From Hyposmocoma kahamanoa (Eukaryota > Arthropoda > Insecta > Lepidoptera > Cosmopterigidae), in the NCBI RefSeq assembly GCF_003589595.1, contig NW_020653855.1:714266-778265 (forward strand): DNA of 64,000 nucleotides, in the 5' to 3' direction. Position 1 is the stretch's first letter. Each line of letters begins with the position of its first letter. A program made the translations under genes and the position numbers. Below, piece by piece: positions 1-13,100 of this stretch. The notes beneath the pieces are model-generated. The model saw only the letters and a program-made list of their open reading frames with translations. It was not told the origin of the DNA and ran no database searches.

Positions 1-445
1 CTTACAAAAAACCGGATGAATGCCGTGTAAACTGGCTGATCTGGGTTATCTGACTTAGACCGTCCCTGTGCGGTTCGCTCGCAAAGGTCCTGAATAACCA
101 AGTCGTTGATAGTGATGGGCACTATAAACAAGACTTATATAGAAAGATATGGGACTCTCCAGATTTATTAAGTTCAGTTCAGCATTCCAATTCGACCTAA
201 TAATAGGAAATTATTTTGCATTCCAAAACATCGTACTAATCTCAGACTGCACTGTCCACTCTCTCCGACGCGATGTAAGTATGTATAGCTACACTTTATA
301 CGCAATATTACAATTCAGCGGATTTGGCAACTTTGTCTGTGAATTTACTTAAAATACTTGTATTACGCTAATAGTCATAGATTCTCCTTTAAGTATTTTT
401 CAAAAAAGGAGGAGGTTCTCAATTTGACTGTATATTTGTTGTTGA

Positions 446-495
446 TGGTCCTTATTTCGTCTCTATTTCTGGTTATATACTAGATGTATCAACCC
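446..495 (+). mobile_element. P-like MITE terminal fragments
   Basis: ATTTCGTCTCTATTTCTGGT then TATATACTAGATG matches the right terminus of the P-like MITE. A left-terminus fragment of the same family is at ~10537-10590 (CATCGAG...AATAGAGACGAAATAAGG). Confidence 0.6.
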
Positions 496-992
496 GATAC
501 AAAACCATTGTGCTTGCGGACCCCCCACACAAAGTGTGTATCACTTGCTTTCGTGTCCACTGTGTCCGACCAGCTGCAACCGCGAAGACCTGCTAAAGGC
601 AACAGATAGGGGCATAGCGACGGCTGCATATTGGACCAAACAAATATAGCACTAGTTTATTAAACGACTTCAAAAAAAGGAGGTTTTCAATTCGACTATA
701 TATTTTATGAATGTTACGCGATAACTTCGGTATTTGTGAACCGATTTTGATGATTCTTTTTTGTTGGAAAGAGGGTACCTCAGTAGTGGTCCCATTTAAA
801 TTTGAAGAAAATATTCCTCCTCTAAGGGTGGCAAACTAGGGGATAAACGATTTTTGAGGTCGATTTTTTGATAACAGAATGTCAACATTATGTATTGTTG
901 GAGAACTAAATAAACGAACAAAATAAAATAAAATCGTTGTATACAAGATTGTAAGTTTTAAGTCTTGAATTTTGAACCAAATTTTTTTGCAG

Positions 993-1168
993 GGTGAGCC
1001 CTTGAAGTTTACTGTGGGCGACGTGTCTCCGGACCCTAGCATCGAAGAGGATGACGGACCGTCTCACGAGGGAGGAGATTCCTTCCCCAACGCCCCACCA
1101 CCGAACATTCGACGAATGTTGACTCCTGCTCAACAACTGGCTTTGGCTGAGAAACGTAGCAAGTTGAG
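993..1168 (+). CDS. ACC: ACC alternative N-terminal exon A (internal, AMPK-competent junction)
   Basis: The acceptor is a T-run followed by CAG ending at 992; the donor is GTAAGA at 1169. The reading frame begins at the first base and ends in phase 2 (AG|), so it joins exon 42105 in frame and completes an Arg codon. It encodes ~58 residues: an acidic Ser/Pro-rich stretch ([13 protein letters not shown]), a Pro-rich middle, then a basic end (AEKRSKLR). It needs an upstream exon outside the window; an ATG at 972 is in frame but lies before the acceptor. An internal ATG (1119-1121) could also start translation. Residues KLR before the junction supply the hydrophobic -5 and basic -4 positions of the AMPK motif around the Ser at 42115-42117. 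I infer membership in ACC from phase, composition and junction; I did not recognise the exon sequence itself with certainty. Confidence 0.8.
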
Positions 1169-4100
1169 GTAAGAGTAGGATTAGTGATTTTAAGCCTTAC
1201 AATTGAAGTCCTGGATACGTGTCTTGATTTTATAGTGACAGTTAATAAATAATAATCATATTCAAACTCACTTGGGAATACCCTGTATCGCGAGTGCCAT
1301 GAACACACACATATGTAGATAGCCACAAACATCGAGCATATAACCAAAAATAGAGACGAAATAAGGCCCATCCATCTCTGACAACTCATCAGGCAAATGG
1401 GCCTTATATCACTTTTAAATATCAACTCTCGTTTGCGCTGAAATCACAAATTAGAAAGCTGAAATAGTACAGCGCCAACAACTGACCTGTGTGTACGTCT
1501 CCGTATATTCCAAAAATATTCTGTATTTATTGTAATAAAGATAATATCTCTAACAATGGGAGGCTGCTCCATTCTGTGGTGTGGGAAAAACAGCAAAACA
1601 TCTAATTACAAAAAAAAAGGAATCACATTTCATCGGTAATTAAATATTAAATATGTAATTTTTAAATTTTCGTCCAATATATAGCAAAGCTCAAGTTAAA
1701 CTGGTCGATTTGAAGTGAAACAATTGACGACACCAGTCAATTGTTTCGAATTCGGACTGGCTAATCGTAGTGCAGTAAACATTTGGCAGAATAGTTTTCA
1801 AACAAGTTTTTGGTTATATACTCGATGACCACAAATTACACGAGAGAATTAAATTGTAGGCCATACAAATATTTCTCATTAAAAATATTTGTAGCAGGAG
1901 ATGTGAAAGATTTAGTCCAGGGAAATACAGTCAAGAGCACGTCAAGCTAAACACTTTGTACTTAGCTCGTTCTTATCGTAAGCGGCATAGAATTGGATTT
2001 AAGTCTTAAGTGTCAAGCTTAACGTGCTCTTGACTCTGTACTACCACCTTATTTATTTCTGCCGTCAAGCAGTAATGTGAGCATTACTGCGTTCCGGTTT
2101 AGAAGTGTAAGGGTGCTGGTGAAATTACAGGCACAAGAGACTTGTCAGCTTAACCCTCAGATCTTTGAGATTCAAAGTTCTCAATGGCACTGCAACTCGA
2201 GAAGAGACATAACGCATATACATTTTGGTGGCTTCCGGGATAATGGCACCTCAGGCTTTTTGTTCCTTGAAAAATGTCATTTACGATGATTTTAGGAAAT
2301 GAAACTATTTTTCCGGATTTAAATCGCGTATTTCAGTTTGGGATCCAGTATTTCCTCTGATGAAAAATCCCAAACAGACATAAGACTGCAGTAGCGGAGT
2401 GCGCGCCTCCGCTCTGCAGTATACGCGATTAAAAAAATAAGGAAACTTTCAGGCGTCGAAACCGCTAGATTGGTTTACTTCAGCTACTTTCACAGTCTAA
2501 TGACATACGGCATTTTGCTTTGGGGTAATGCTGCCGATACCAATAGAATCTTTGTCCTGCAGAAACGTGCAGTTAGGGCAACTTACAATCTGGGCCCCAA
2601 AGTATCTTTGAGAGATAAGTTTAAGGAAATTAACATTCTTACACTAGCCTCACAGTACATTTATGAAAATATAATTTATATTAAAAGGGATAGTAATTTC
2701 TTTATGAAAAATAGTGACAAACATAACATTAATACGAGGAATAGAAATAAACTAGCTTTTCTTGATAGTCGTCTTCACAAAGTCAAAAAATCATTTAAGG
2801 GGCAATGTATACGCTTCTATAACAAGATATACAAAATTTGCCTTTCACGAGGTTTAAAACTATAGTGAAACAAAAACTTTATACTAAAGGTTATATACAA
2901 CTTCTGCGTACTTGGATGACAAAAATCCGTGGTAGTAACCCGTTTAGCTCATGGAGGTAGTCTCAATCTGATGTTTCAAATAAAAAAATAAAAATATTGT
3001 AAATGTTATTTACAAAGAGCAACCCCTAGAGTTTCTTGCTCATTCTTCTCAGGGGAATCTGCCTTACGAATGAGCGGTAGAGTTTAACCATTGTGACGAT
3101 TTCAAGTGTAATAATGCTTACCTGTGAAATAAAGATTATTTTGAATTTGAATTTGCGGGGCTGAACGTTCAGATTTTAAAATAATTTGCAGTTTTGTACT
3201 GAAAATGAAGGATTTGATTTTCAACATGTGGAAATATTGAACAAATGTTTATCGCTTTTTTTAATAGTAGAGTCACTTCTACTAATATCTCAATAGTCTT
3301 TTTCATAGAGGCAAATTTTTGACAAATTTCGGAGCGGAACATCAGCCCTGCTTTGGGGCGCGTCGTTCCGCCTTTGAGGCAAATTGTTCTGCCTAGATTA
3401 TGACAGAATAACAAAGATTTTCTTAAATAAAACCACCTTTTTATAATAGTATGTATATAATGTGTATATTATACACAAGTAACTTAAAAAAAACTACATT
3501 CTTATTCATCAGTAATATTATTCATCGCTCATTTCTTCATCTGAATCACAGTTGAGACACACATAAGTGACTCTATCATCTTATCTAACCATTTGACATG
3601 AGCCCGTTTGTAGTTTCGCATCCTTAAAACAAAGAAAAATGGTAGTATGATTCAGTCAATTGGGGAAGTTGTTCCTAGGAACAACCAGCCCCTCGAGAGA
3701 GGAACTTATAGCCCCAAATTACGTTTTTATACGAAGACTGACATACCGGTAAAGTAATAGAATCAATCAAAAAATCACTCAAACAATAAGATTCCTTACT
3801 AATGTCACTACAATTTAGAAAAGTTACGGATGAATCGGCCCATAATAAACAAAGACAGACCAAAAAATTTAAACAAGAAAACATTTACTTACGCGATGTT
3901 TTGATAGCTCCATGCACATAGACACATTTCCGTCGTCGCCAGAGTTACTGAAATAGCTGCCGGCAAGACGCATTATCTGACGCTTTAACGACGCGCTTCA
4001 CATGTTTTGCTACATATTTTCCTTGCAAAGTTATTGCTGTGAGAACAACTTACCCTGGAAACTACCAGACCCGGTCTCCCCTACTAATTAAAATGTTTTA

Positions 4101-7100
4101 ATTTATTTTAATAATTATAAATATATAAATATATTATAAATATATTATAAATTTATTAATTAATAATAAATTAAACTGTATAAAAAAAATAAAATTGTTA
4201 TAATAAGATAATTTGTAAAACATAATTGGAATGTTTCTTTGTAAAATTAAAAATAAGGTATTTAATTAATGACTTTTGTAACTATAGTGAAAAAATAGGG
4301 TGGTTTTCATTAGTATTACATATAACTGGTTGATGACTGTACCACCTCAGGCAACCGTGACCATGGAACCTGTAGAGGGCCCGAAACGTTGGTTTGTTTG
4401 AAAAAACAAGTACACGCCATTTAAATCCGGAAGAATGTGCAACAATCGCAAAAACCTAAGAACTCGATGCGAAGATTTTGTTTAACAATTAAAAACTGTT
4501 ACACAGCAGCTTTTAGCAGCGATGCAAACGCGCGTTTAGTTTATTTATTTTTATTTTATTTATATTGGCACAGTTACAAGATACAAATTATGTAATACAA
4601 GTAAAAGTATGGACACTAACCAGAAACAAACAAATTTGTGGCTCAATAACGACCACACAACATGCTAATAACATTTTGCAACTTAATGAATGTGGCTAAC
4701 TAAGGGTCGTATTCTAGAACTCTACTCAATGCTCAAGTCAGGATTTGAGCAGACTTGAGTATGATTTCAAGCACTGGAAATACGACCCTAATGGCAAGGA
4801 CTTGAGTATGATTTTCAGTGCTCACTGCAATACTCAAGTCCTGACTTGAGTATTGAGTAGACTTCTGGAATACGACCCTAAGTCAACAGAAAATGTGTAT
4901 ATACTTTAAATAAAATTACTTCACTCTGTGATGTGTTCACGTGCCGCCTTTCAGTCCGGGCTTTTTGTAATTATTACAAATGTGTTGGTGCTCTGGTGGA
5001 ATATATCAAGATCTTTACGTAAAACACTTATACTGCCTGCATTGCTGTTACGTGACATATTATCTTTTGCAGAAGGCACCATAAACAAATGTTGCCTACG
5101 ATTAGACCTATTAGGGACCTACAGCGAAACATGGCTTATGATGTCAATATCTAGTTTGGAATTTACTTAAATTTCTATTGAAGTTGATATTCAATAATTT
5201 TTAAGTGAAATTACTCCATTAGTTTGTTATAATTATTAACACAAAGATTGAACACTCAGAAAAAATTCCTTCGACCCGGCCGGATTTGAACCGACATCTT
5301 CTAGCATACCGTGTCAAGCGCTATACCAATTAAGTCACGGAACGAACTAGCGGACCTCACGAATTTTTCTATGTGCTTGCGTCGTATCTTTGTATTTGGT
5401 TTTTCAACGACTTTTTAGCGTAGCGCCATCTGTGAGGAATCTATATTTTTCCTCACCCAGTCAGATGCCTTTGCAGCTTGGTAACGAATTGTAATTGGTA
5501 ATGAATAGCGACATCCTTAGCCGGGGCTAAAATAAATAAATCATATTTAATTAAAAAAATATTGAATTGATCTTCAATTATTCTTGTGTGAAATAAATTT
5601 TACTTTGAATTTACTATTTTGTCCAACATCAGGAGTTTGTATCGATGCAATCGCGCGTTTGTATCGATGCTAAAAATCGCCGTGTGTACCACTCAGTATT
5701 GAAACTAAACAACTAATTAAAAAACCGATTAGAGGAGGTTATATATGTGTAGAATAGAGATAACTCAATTTTGCTAAAAATATCGATAATGTTAGTTATG
5801 ATAAGGACGGCCGAACTGCTACGGACAGGCGCAGGCGTGTCGCTTACCGCTAGGCGCACGACTTGTCCGTACATGCCTGTAAAATTTGAGGATATCCTTC
5901 GATTTTCATGGGATTTCCTCATCAGACACTGACTTGGTGACAATGGGACCACCACGAGAGTACACCTTTTCAAACATAAAAGAATTTTCAAATTCGGTCC
6001 ACAATTGACAGAGATACCTGAAAACATACATAAAATATTAATACAGCCGAATGTATAACTTTTTTTTAAGTCGGTTAAAAAAATAGGAAGCTACTTTTAA
6101 TGTCGGATTTCCGACGAGAGTTTTTTCCATAGTTGTGAAGCCTTAATCGTAAAGGAGTTTTTGAACTCTGAGCGAGTGAAATGTGGTTTCAGGTGGTTTT
6201 CCATTTAGGTCTAAACCTAACTTCACGGTTGTGATCCTCCCCGAGGAAATGAAAACGTTCTTTAAGGCAAGACGGCTTAAGGTAAGGTAATAAAACAAAT
6301 AATAATCACCAATACTATCTGTATTAATTTAACTTAATCCGACATCGTCAGCGACGTTCAATGTCATTGTGACTCAGGCCAGAAATGGCAGCGAAATTAA
6401 TAATTATCCAGTACGAAACGAGCCTTCGCGGTGACGATACGCTATTTGGCGCGTTATTGATTACAACGTGTGTTAAATACGTAAAATTTGTGATTTCGTG
6501 AAGTGATTTTAGAAGTGAAAATTTTATATCAGTGCTTTTGTACGGTACGGTAACGTGCGAGTATCCCGCGTTTTTTGAAAAAAGTTTGGTTTTCTTTAGA
6601 AAAAAAATGTTGCCATTTATTTTTCGAAGCAATAGAGTTTCTTATGAAAGAGTTCGTCCAGGGAAGTACAGCCACCTTATTTCTGCCGTCAAGCAGTAGT
6701 GTCAGCATTACTGTGTTTCAGTTTTCAAAGATACGAGTGCTGATGGAATTACAGGCGTTTGGTACTATAATATAAAGAATACAACGCAATTAGTAACCAT
6801 AAGATCTCCTTGTGATAGAGTTCGTCCAGGGAAGTACTGCCACCTTACCTATTTCTGCCGCCAAGCAGTAATGTGAGCATTACTGCGATCTGGTTTAATA
6901 ATAATAATAATAACGCACACACTCAACATAGCCCCGCACTAGGGAAACCCTGTGTCGCGGGTGCCATGGACACACACACAGACAACCACAAATTACACCC
7001 AAACTCACGAAAGAAATAATTGTAGGCCATACAAATATTTCTCCCGGCCCGGGAATCGAACCTGGGACCTCTGCGTGGCAGTCCGGTATGGTAACCGTTC

Positions 7101-10100
7101 GGCCACGGAGGCAGTTAAGGTTTGGAAGGGTAAGGGTGCTGGTAAAATTACGGGCACATGGGACTTGTCAATTTATGTCTCAGGGTGACGGGCGCAGTGG
7201 TAGTGCTCAGATCTTTGCAATTTAAAGCTCTGAATGACACTGCAACTGTTATGGAAAGGCGTGTAGCTTATCATTAGGTGTGTTCGTCCCGTCACTTGAT
7301 ATTATAACAAATTTTTTTTTAAATTGCAATTGAATAATTGTGACGACCTCTGTGGTCGAGTGGCTTACCGGTTTTCATGGTATCACGTGCGATCCCCGGC
7401 CGGGTCAATGTAGAAAAGTAAGTTTTCTATATTGTCTCGGGTCTGTGTGTTTGTGGTACCCAGCGGTGGTTTCCGACTTCCCAAAGCAACGTATGTGATA
7501 TTGTCTAATATTTATTTAATTTACTATTTAGGATTACACGCTTTAAGAATATCTACATTTGTAATACATCTGCAATGACATGACATCAGATGAAATGTAA
7601 TCTCACATTTAGACACATATGTGATTTAAGCCTAGTTAAATTGCTTTAGGTACAAACAGGTTCTTTGTCTATAATGATCATAACGACAATGGAAAAACAG
7701 AGGTGCATTTGAGACTTAAAAATACAGGTTGTTTTTTATGATTTCCGCGCTTTTAATGCAAAAAAACTTACCCATAACAGGAAAATATTTAAAATTTGTG
7801 AACAAAATCAAGTAATCCATTCAAAATATAATAAGGTTAGCAATGAGGTATTGTCAACGAATTTATACGTTCCACTGCAAGGTACGGGTTTCCTTTCAGG
7901 CAAGTATTTAGGCCATAGTCATAGCGACGTGCAGGTTAACACGACGTATTCCTACACCGAAAAGATCATGGTACATTTTAAATTCAATTTCGTACAAAAA
8001 TTCTGCGAAACTCAGAGGTTCGAGCCCAGATTCAAACCCACAGCAGAGGCTTGAGAGGGTAACCACAGCCTATATAATTATATACATTTATAGAGAATTA
8101 CCTTAAATAAAATTTTGTAATACTGGACCTTGTTTCAAATATTTCGTAGGTGTAGGTTATATTTTTATCTTATCACGACATTTCGGTATTATGTTATATC
8201 ATGCCAATTTCTGAGCAGTAATCACGTTACAGCAGAATAACCTCGTGATTTACCCTTTGCAGTGTATTACATTTCATAACTACATGTGAGATGACGTGTT
8301 TATTAAGTTGAATGAAAATAAGACGTAACGATGATATGAAACACCACCACAGATAATATTACAAGTGCGACAATATCAATTGCAAAATAGCAAAATAAGG
8401 CATTTTTCCACGATTTTCGAGGTTTTTCGCGAGATAATTGACACGACCATAACGTACAAAGCGGAAATGGCGGATTGAGCTCAAGTTTGCGGAACTGCGC
8501 ATATTGTTGCCACACGTGTTACGCAAACTAAGCACTCTATCTATATCTATCTCGTGCTTCATGTCGCTCTCGCGCAAGTCGCGCCCTCTCGTGCTAGCCC
8601 TACTGGGGTAAGCAAAACTTTTTCATTAGGGGCCAGACAGACAAGAAATCTCACAGGGGGCCAGAATCATACACATACAAATAAAAAAGGTGCATTTCAA
8701 TTTCAATTTTAAATTTATTATTAAGTGTTATGTTATTTTGTGTGTTTGTTAACATGTACATATCCGTACAGGTTTTACAAACCTTGCCAAAAATTACGCA
8801 ATGGTAAAAGATGTCGAAATTGTTTATATAAATTAGAGCTGGCCTATAGACTATTTGTCATGTATTTAAATTTGAAAGAAAAGTTATATTCTCATAAAAA
8901 AAAAAACAAATTGTGTTCGTTGATGTCTGTAAAGACACCAGAATATACGGCTTTAGATTTTCTATCCTGGTTTTTCTTCACGAGGTGGCTGTCCCAACAA
9001 AAGATATATAAGCCTCACTCTCTTTAAAACGCTCTATAGTAAAAATTACCATTTGGCAGTTAAGGTTCTTAATTAGAGCTCCCTGTGAAAGTGTTTGTAC
9101 TGTGAAGTACCTTACCTATTTCTGCCGCCATGCGGTAATGTTAACATTACTGCGTTACAGTTTTGAAAGGTAAGGGTGTGCTGGTTAAATTTCGGATTTT
9201 TTATATCATATTTTAGACATCAGGGGATTGTAATGCGGGTGCTGATTTTATCTGTTTATAAACAAACTTGAAAAATGTACGTCCTTACTGAGTCCATCTA
9301 CTTACATGACAAAGCTTTCTATTTTCTTAAATATTGTTTCAATTATTTTATAACATTTATTAATAAACGAATCAATCTGCATAAAAACAATCAATCTGCC
9401 TAGATTCACCTTAGTGGAATTTTATCAAAGTTATATTTTAGAAATAACAGCTGACCTGCTTTTTCGAGTTGCAGTCTGTTTCTGGAAGGTTTGTAAACTC
9501 GAATATCCGTACCTATGAATATTAAGCATCAACAATCAATGCGGTGGCTGACGCGGATGAGGACATTTTAATTGACACGCCGACACCATGAGACTTCGGT
9601 TGACAAGTCCCATGTGCAATATATATGTGAATATCATCGTAATAAAATATTTTGACGAATAATAAAAGAAAAAGAAATGCAGCGCAACTAGTGACTAGTT
9701 GTAACAAAGTTCCAATACTTAATTTCGTGTAAACACTCCGTTTTACACTTATTAAAATCGTATGATGGAATGATTCAGTGTTTATCGATAGCGGCAAATG
9801 ATAGCAATAGAACGTTGCGCACGAGTCGAATGGAACATTTAGGCTGGTCCGATATTCCTATATTAAAATTTTGTTGAATACACGGCAAAAAAAACTATGG
9901 AAGTGCCTTAATACTCGATTACTATCAGAACTGCTGTCGCAAAATGTATTTTTAAAGATGTAACTAATTCTGTGAAAAATAATTTCAACATTTGAATTGA
10001 AATTTCAATCATTGTGCTGCCGTTGGTGGTCAATAGCTGCTTTCAGTTCGAATTCGAGATGTTTTCTTAGTTCTCCACAAAAGAAACGACCATATTGCAG

Positions 10101-13100
10101 CTGTATAAGGCTTACTATAGTTTCTTGTAACAAAATAATTGTTACGACAAACAGAAAATAGAAAATTAATTAAAAATAAATAAGATAAAGACTTAATGTC
10201 GATGATGGTATGAAACACTAACGTAGATAATACTACGGAATTTGGATGGCAACAATGCTTCCCCATGACCTCTCGATTAGATTGGGAATGCCCTTAAAGG
10301 TCAGGTTAAAAGCATTAAGAGTAAAACGGCATTTATGAAGAGACTAATGCGAGTGGGGGAGGCAAAGGAGATTTGTCAGGAACGTAGCAGGTGGAGGAGA
10401 TCTGTGATCTCTGCTTACCCCAGAGACAGGCATGATGATATGCATGTTTTAAAAATAATTCACTCTGAACATATTGTTCTTATTTCAAATTTGAATATCT
10501 TTGTTTCCGAATATTCATCCATAGGGTTTAGTAACAAACATCGAGTGTATCGAGTATAATCAGAAATAGAGACGAAATAAGGGCCACACATTCAACCCTA
10601 ATTTAAAACCCTAAGGTATTTTCTTAAAATTTGAACCGGACTATCACTGAGGAATTTGTTTGCAACAAAAAAAAAGAATTATCAAAATCAGTTCACAAAA
10701 TGGCGAATTAATCACGTATAACAAAAAAAATTGAAAAATAAACACATCACACAAATGCTAAATGACAACTTTTTTTAATCGACTTCAAAAAATGAGGAGG
10801 TGTGTTACGCAATTACACATCAGTACAACCCATTTAAATTTGTAGAAAATATTACACTTCGGTGGCAAACTAAGGGATGAATCCGGTTTCGTACAATTCC
10901 CAGTAACCGATTTCAATAAAACTTCGCAAATAGATGTAATTCCACGAACTTTTGAGGTCGGTTTTTTTTTTAATAAAAAAATTATAATGTATGATACCAA
11001 GTTTAAGTAACTTGAGTATAATTTAAGTCGTAAAGATCTGAGGGGCACTGCCACTGCTCCCGTCACCCTAAAACATAAGTTGAAAAGTCCCATGTGCCTA
11101 TAATTTGACCAGCTCCCTTACCCTCCAAAAGAGGAACGCAATAATGCTTACATTACACAAATATTACATTACTATCACTACATCCTAACTTTTTTTACAC
11201 TAGCTAACTAACTAACTTATAAACAGACTAATTTACTATTTTGACAATGAAACACTCCGTATAACATTAACGACAGAAAGAATGGCTTTATCATACACAC
11301 TCCAACAAAAAATGAATCATGCTAGCGACGAATGCGACCGGTCAGTCGGGTCGTCGGTGGGAGCGAAATATCTTCTTACCTACTAGGCTTCATAGTTCGT
11401 GAACTACAAACTATTAGGAATATATTCCCTACACTGACCCACATGAACTAGTTCGTCTTGCACGGTTTTAATAGTTCATCGTTCTTTTTAGTTCAGTACG
11501 AAGTAGGAACTGTCTGCGTTGATAGTTCACCTGTCTTTTATACAGTAGGAACGGTCTTTCACTGCTTTTAGTACAAGTTCGAGTGAGATGCACGATTGAA
11601 CGTTTCCAGCTCGTTCTAAATACGTATCTACATTATGTATTTATACAAGCTTGCAAAAAAGTAATATTTTTTGGTAGGTATCTGTATGTATAATATCACC
11701 CTACGTGTACGAGTATATGAAATAATTGTAACTAAATATTTAATTTTAAACACACCATTCTAACTAAAATTCTTATTTTGTAAAAAAAAGGATATTTAGT
11801 TAGAATGATAGTCTTTAAACCTGTAAAATATATAGGAATTTCAAATAGTACCGATTCCATACAAAATGTATTTTTAAATATTTAGTACAGTGTAGTATTG
11901 ACCTCATAATACTAGAAGTCCGTAGTAGTTCATGTGAATAAAATTAATAGTTTGGAGCGTTCGTTCAATGTCCGAGCAAGGACAAGACGAACTAACTTAA
12001 CTAAGGAACTAGATGAACTAAATGAACTAGAAGACTGACCTAGTTCAGTTGACCTATTGAACTAACTAGGATCGCTCCCTCCAAGGACCGATCAGGCACA
12101 AGTCTATTACCTACCCCATTTTTGTGTTTATTATTGGCAACATGATATGCAGCGGTGTACAGAAAAATCTTTAATAGGTTTATGCGACACCGTTTTATGT
12201 ATTTTTAACTTATTATAACCTATGTATGTTATAAATAAAAAAAGGTAAGATGGTAGTAAGTACTTCCATAGCCGAACTTTTTCACAAGTTACCTTACTGC
12301 TACTAAAAAACGGTGTCCCTGCTTTTAACACGTTCAATTGATTTGAACCAGGCCCACTCATACCTGTGGGGTCGCTACTATATACTACTTTAATGTCAAA
12401 TATTTGGTTGGACTTGTAGATCAAAACCCCGTTTTTTTTACTTATGAATTGGATAGTCTTTTGTAGGTGTAATAATTTTTCCTATTACAATATGATTTGG
12501 ATATATTACTTTTACAATTATAATGTGAGAGTTAAAGACAAAACTAACTATTTCATAGAAATTCCGGTGGACTTACGGGGTTGATGTCGGCCTTTATATG
12601 GGAAACTGTGAAAGTGTTAAGAGGTCACTTTTTGCATTGTTATAAAGTGAATAACGTATTCTTTTTTGTTCTGTTTTGATAGGTATTTAAAGTAGGTTAA
12701 GTATGACTTCTGTTTGGGACTCTGTCTGCCTTGAGTAGAGTAATAATTGGAGACAAACATGCGTATGTATTATACTGTGTCATAAAAAAACCGAAATCCT
12801 ACTTTTTGGCACATGTCGCCTCTGAAGGGAGGCCCAGTAGGGTTTGGAACTTGGGGACGCCTTCAGATACAGGCAAATAAAAATATAAATCAATAAAAAT
12901 TAACCAAACATGTTCGTTATATTACGAAACTTGCTATTTTTGAGATAGATCTTTCTTAATGTGTCGTTTCATCTCAGACGATACTATAAATGGAAAGTTG
13001 CACAACTAGTCAGCTATTATGGCTTAATGACGAAAAAAGGAGTTGCGAATGTTTTTTTTTAATATAAAATATACAAACAACTCTATCTTTGATCGAAATG

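Noticed and set aside
972..1172. ORF starting at ATG 972 as a complete small protein
   Set aside because: The ATG lies upstream of a strong acceptor and the frame ends just past a canonical donor; it is an ACC exon (993-1168) read through its splice sites.
12131..12424. 97-codon minus-strand ORF as a transposase or host gene
   Set aside because: No motif I could tie to a family; low-complexity tail; left as unassigned intron.
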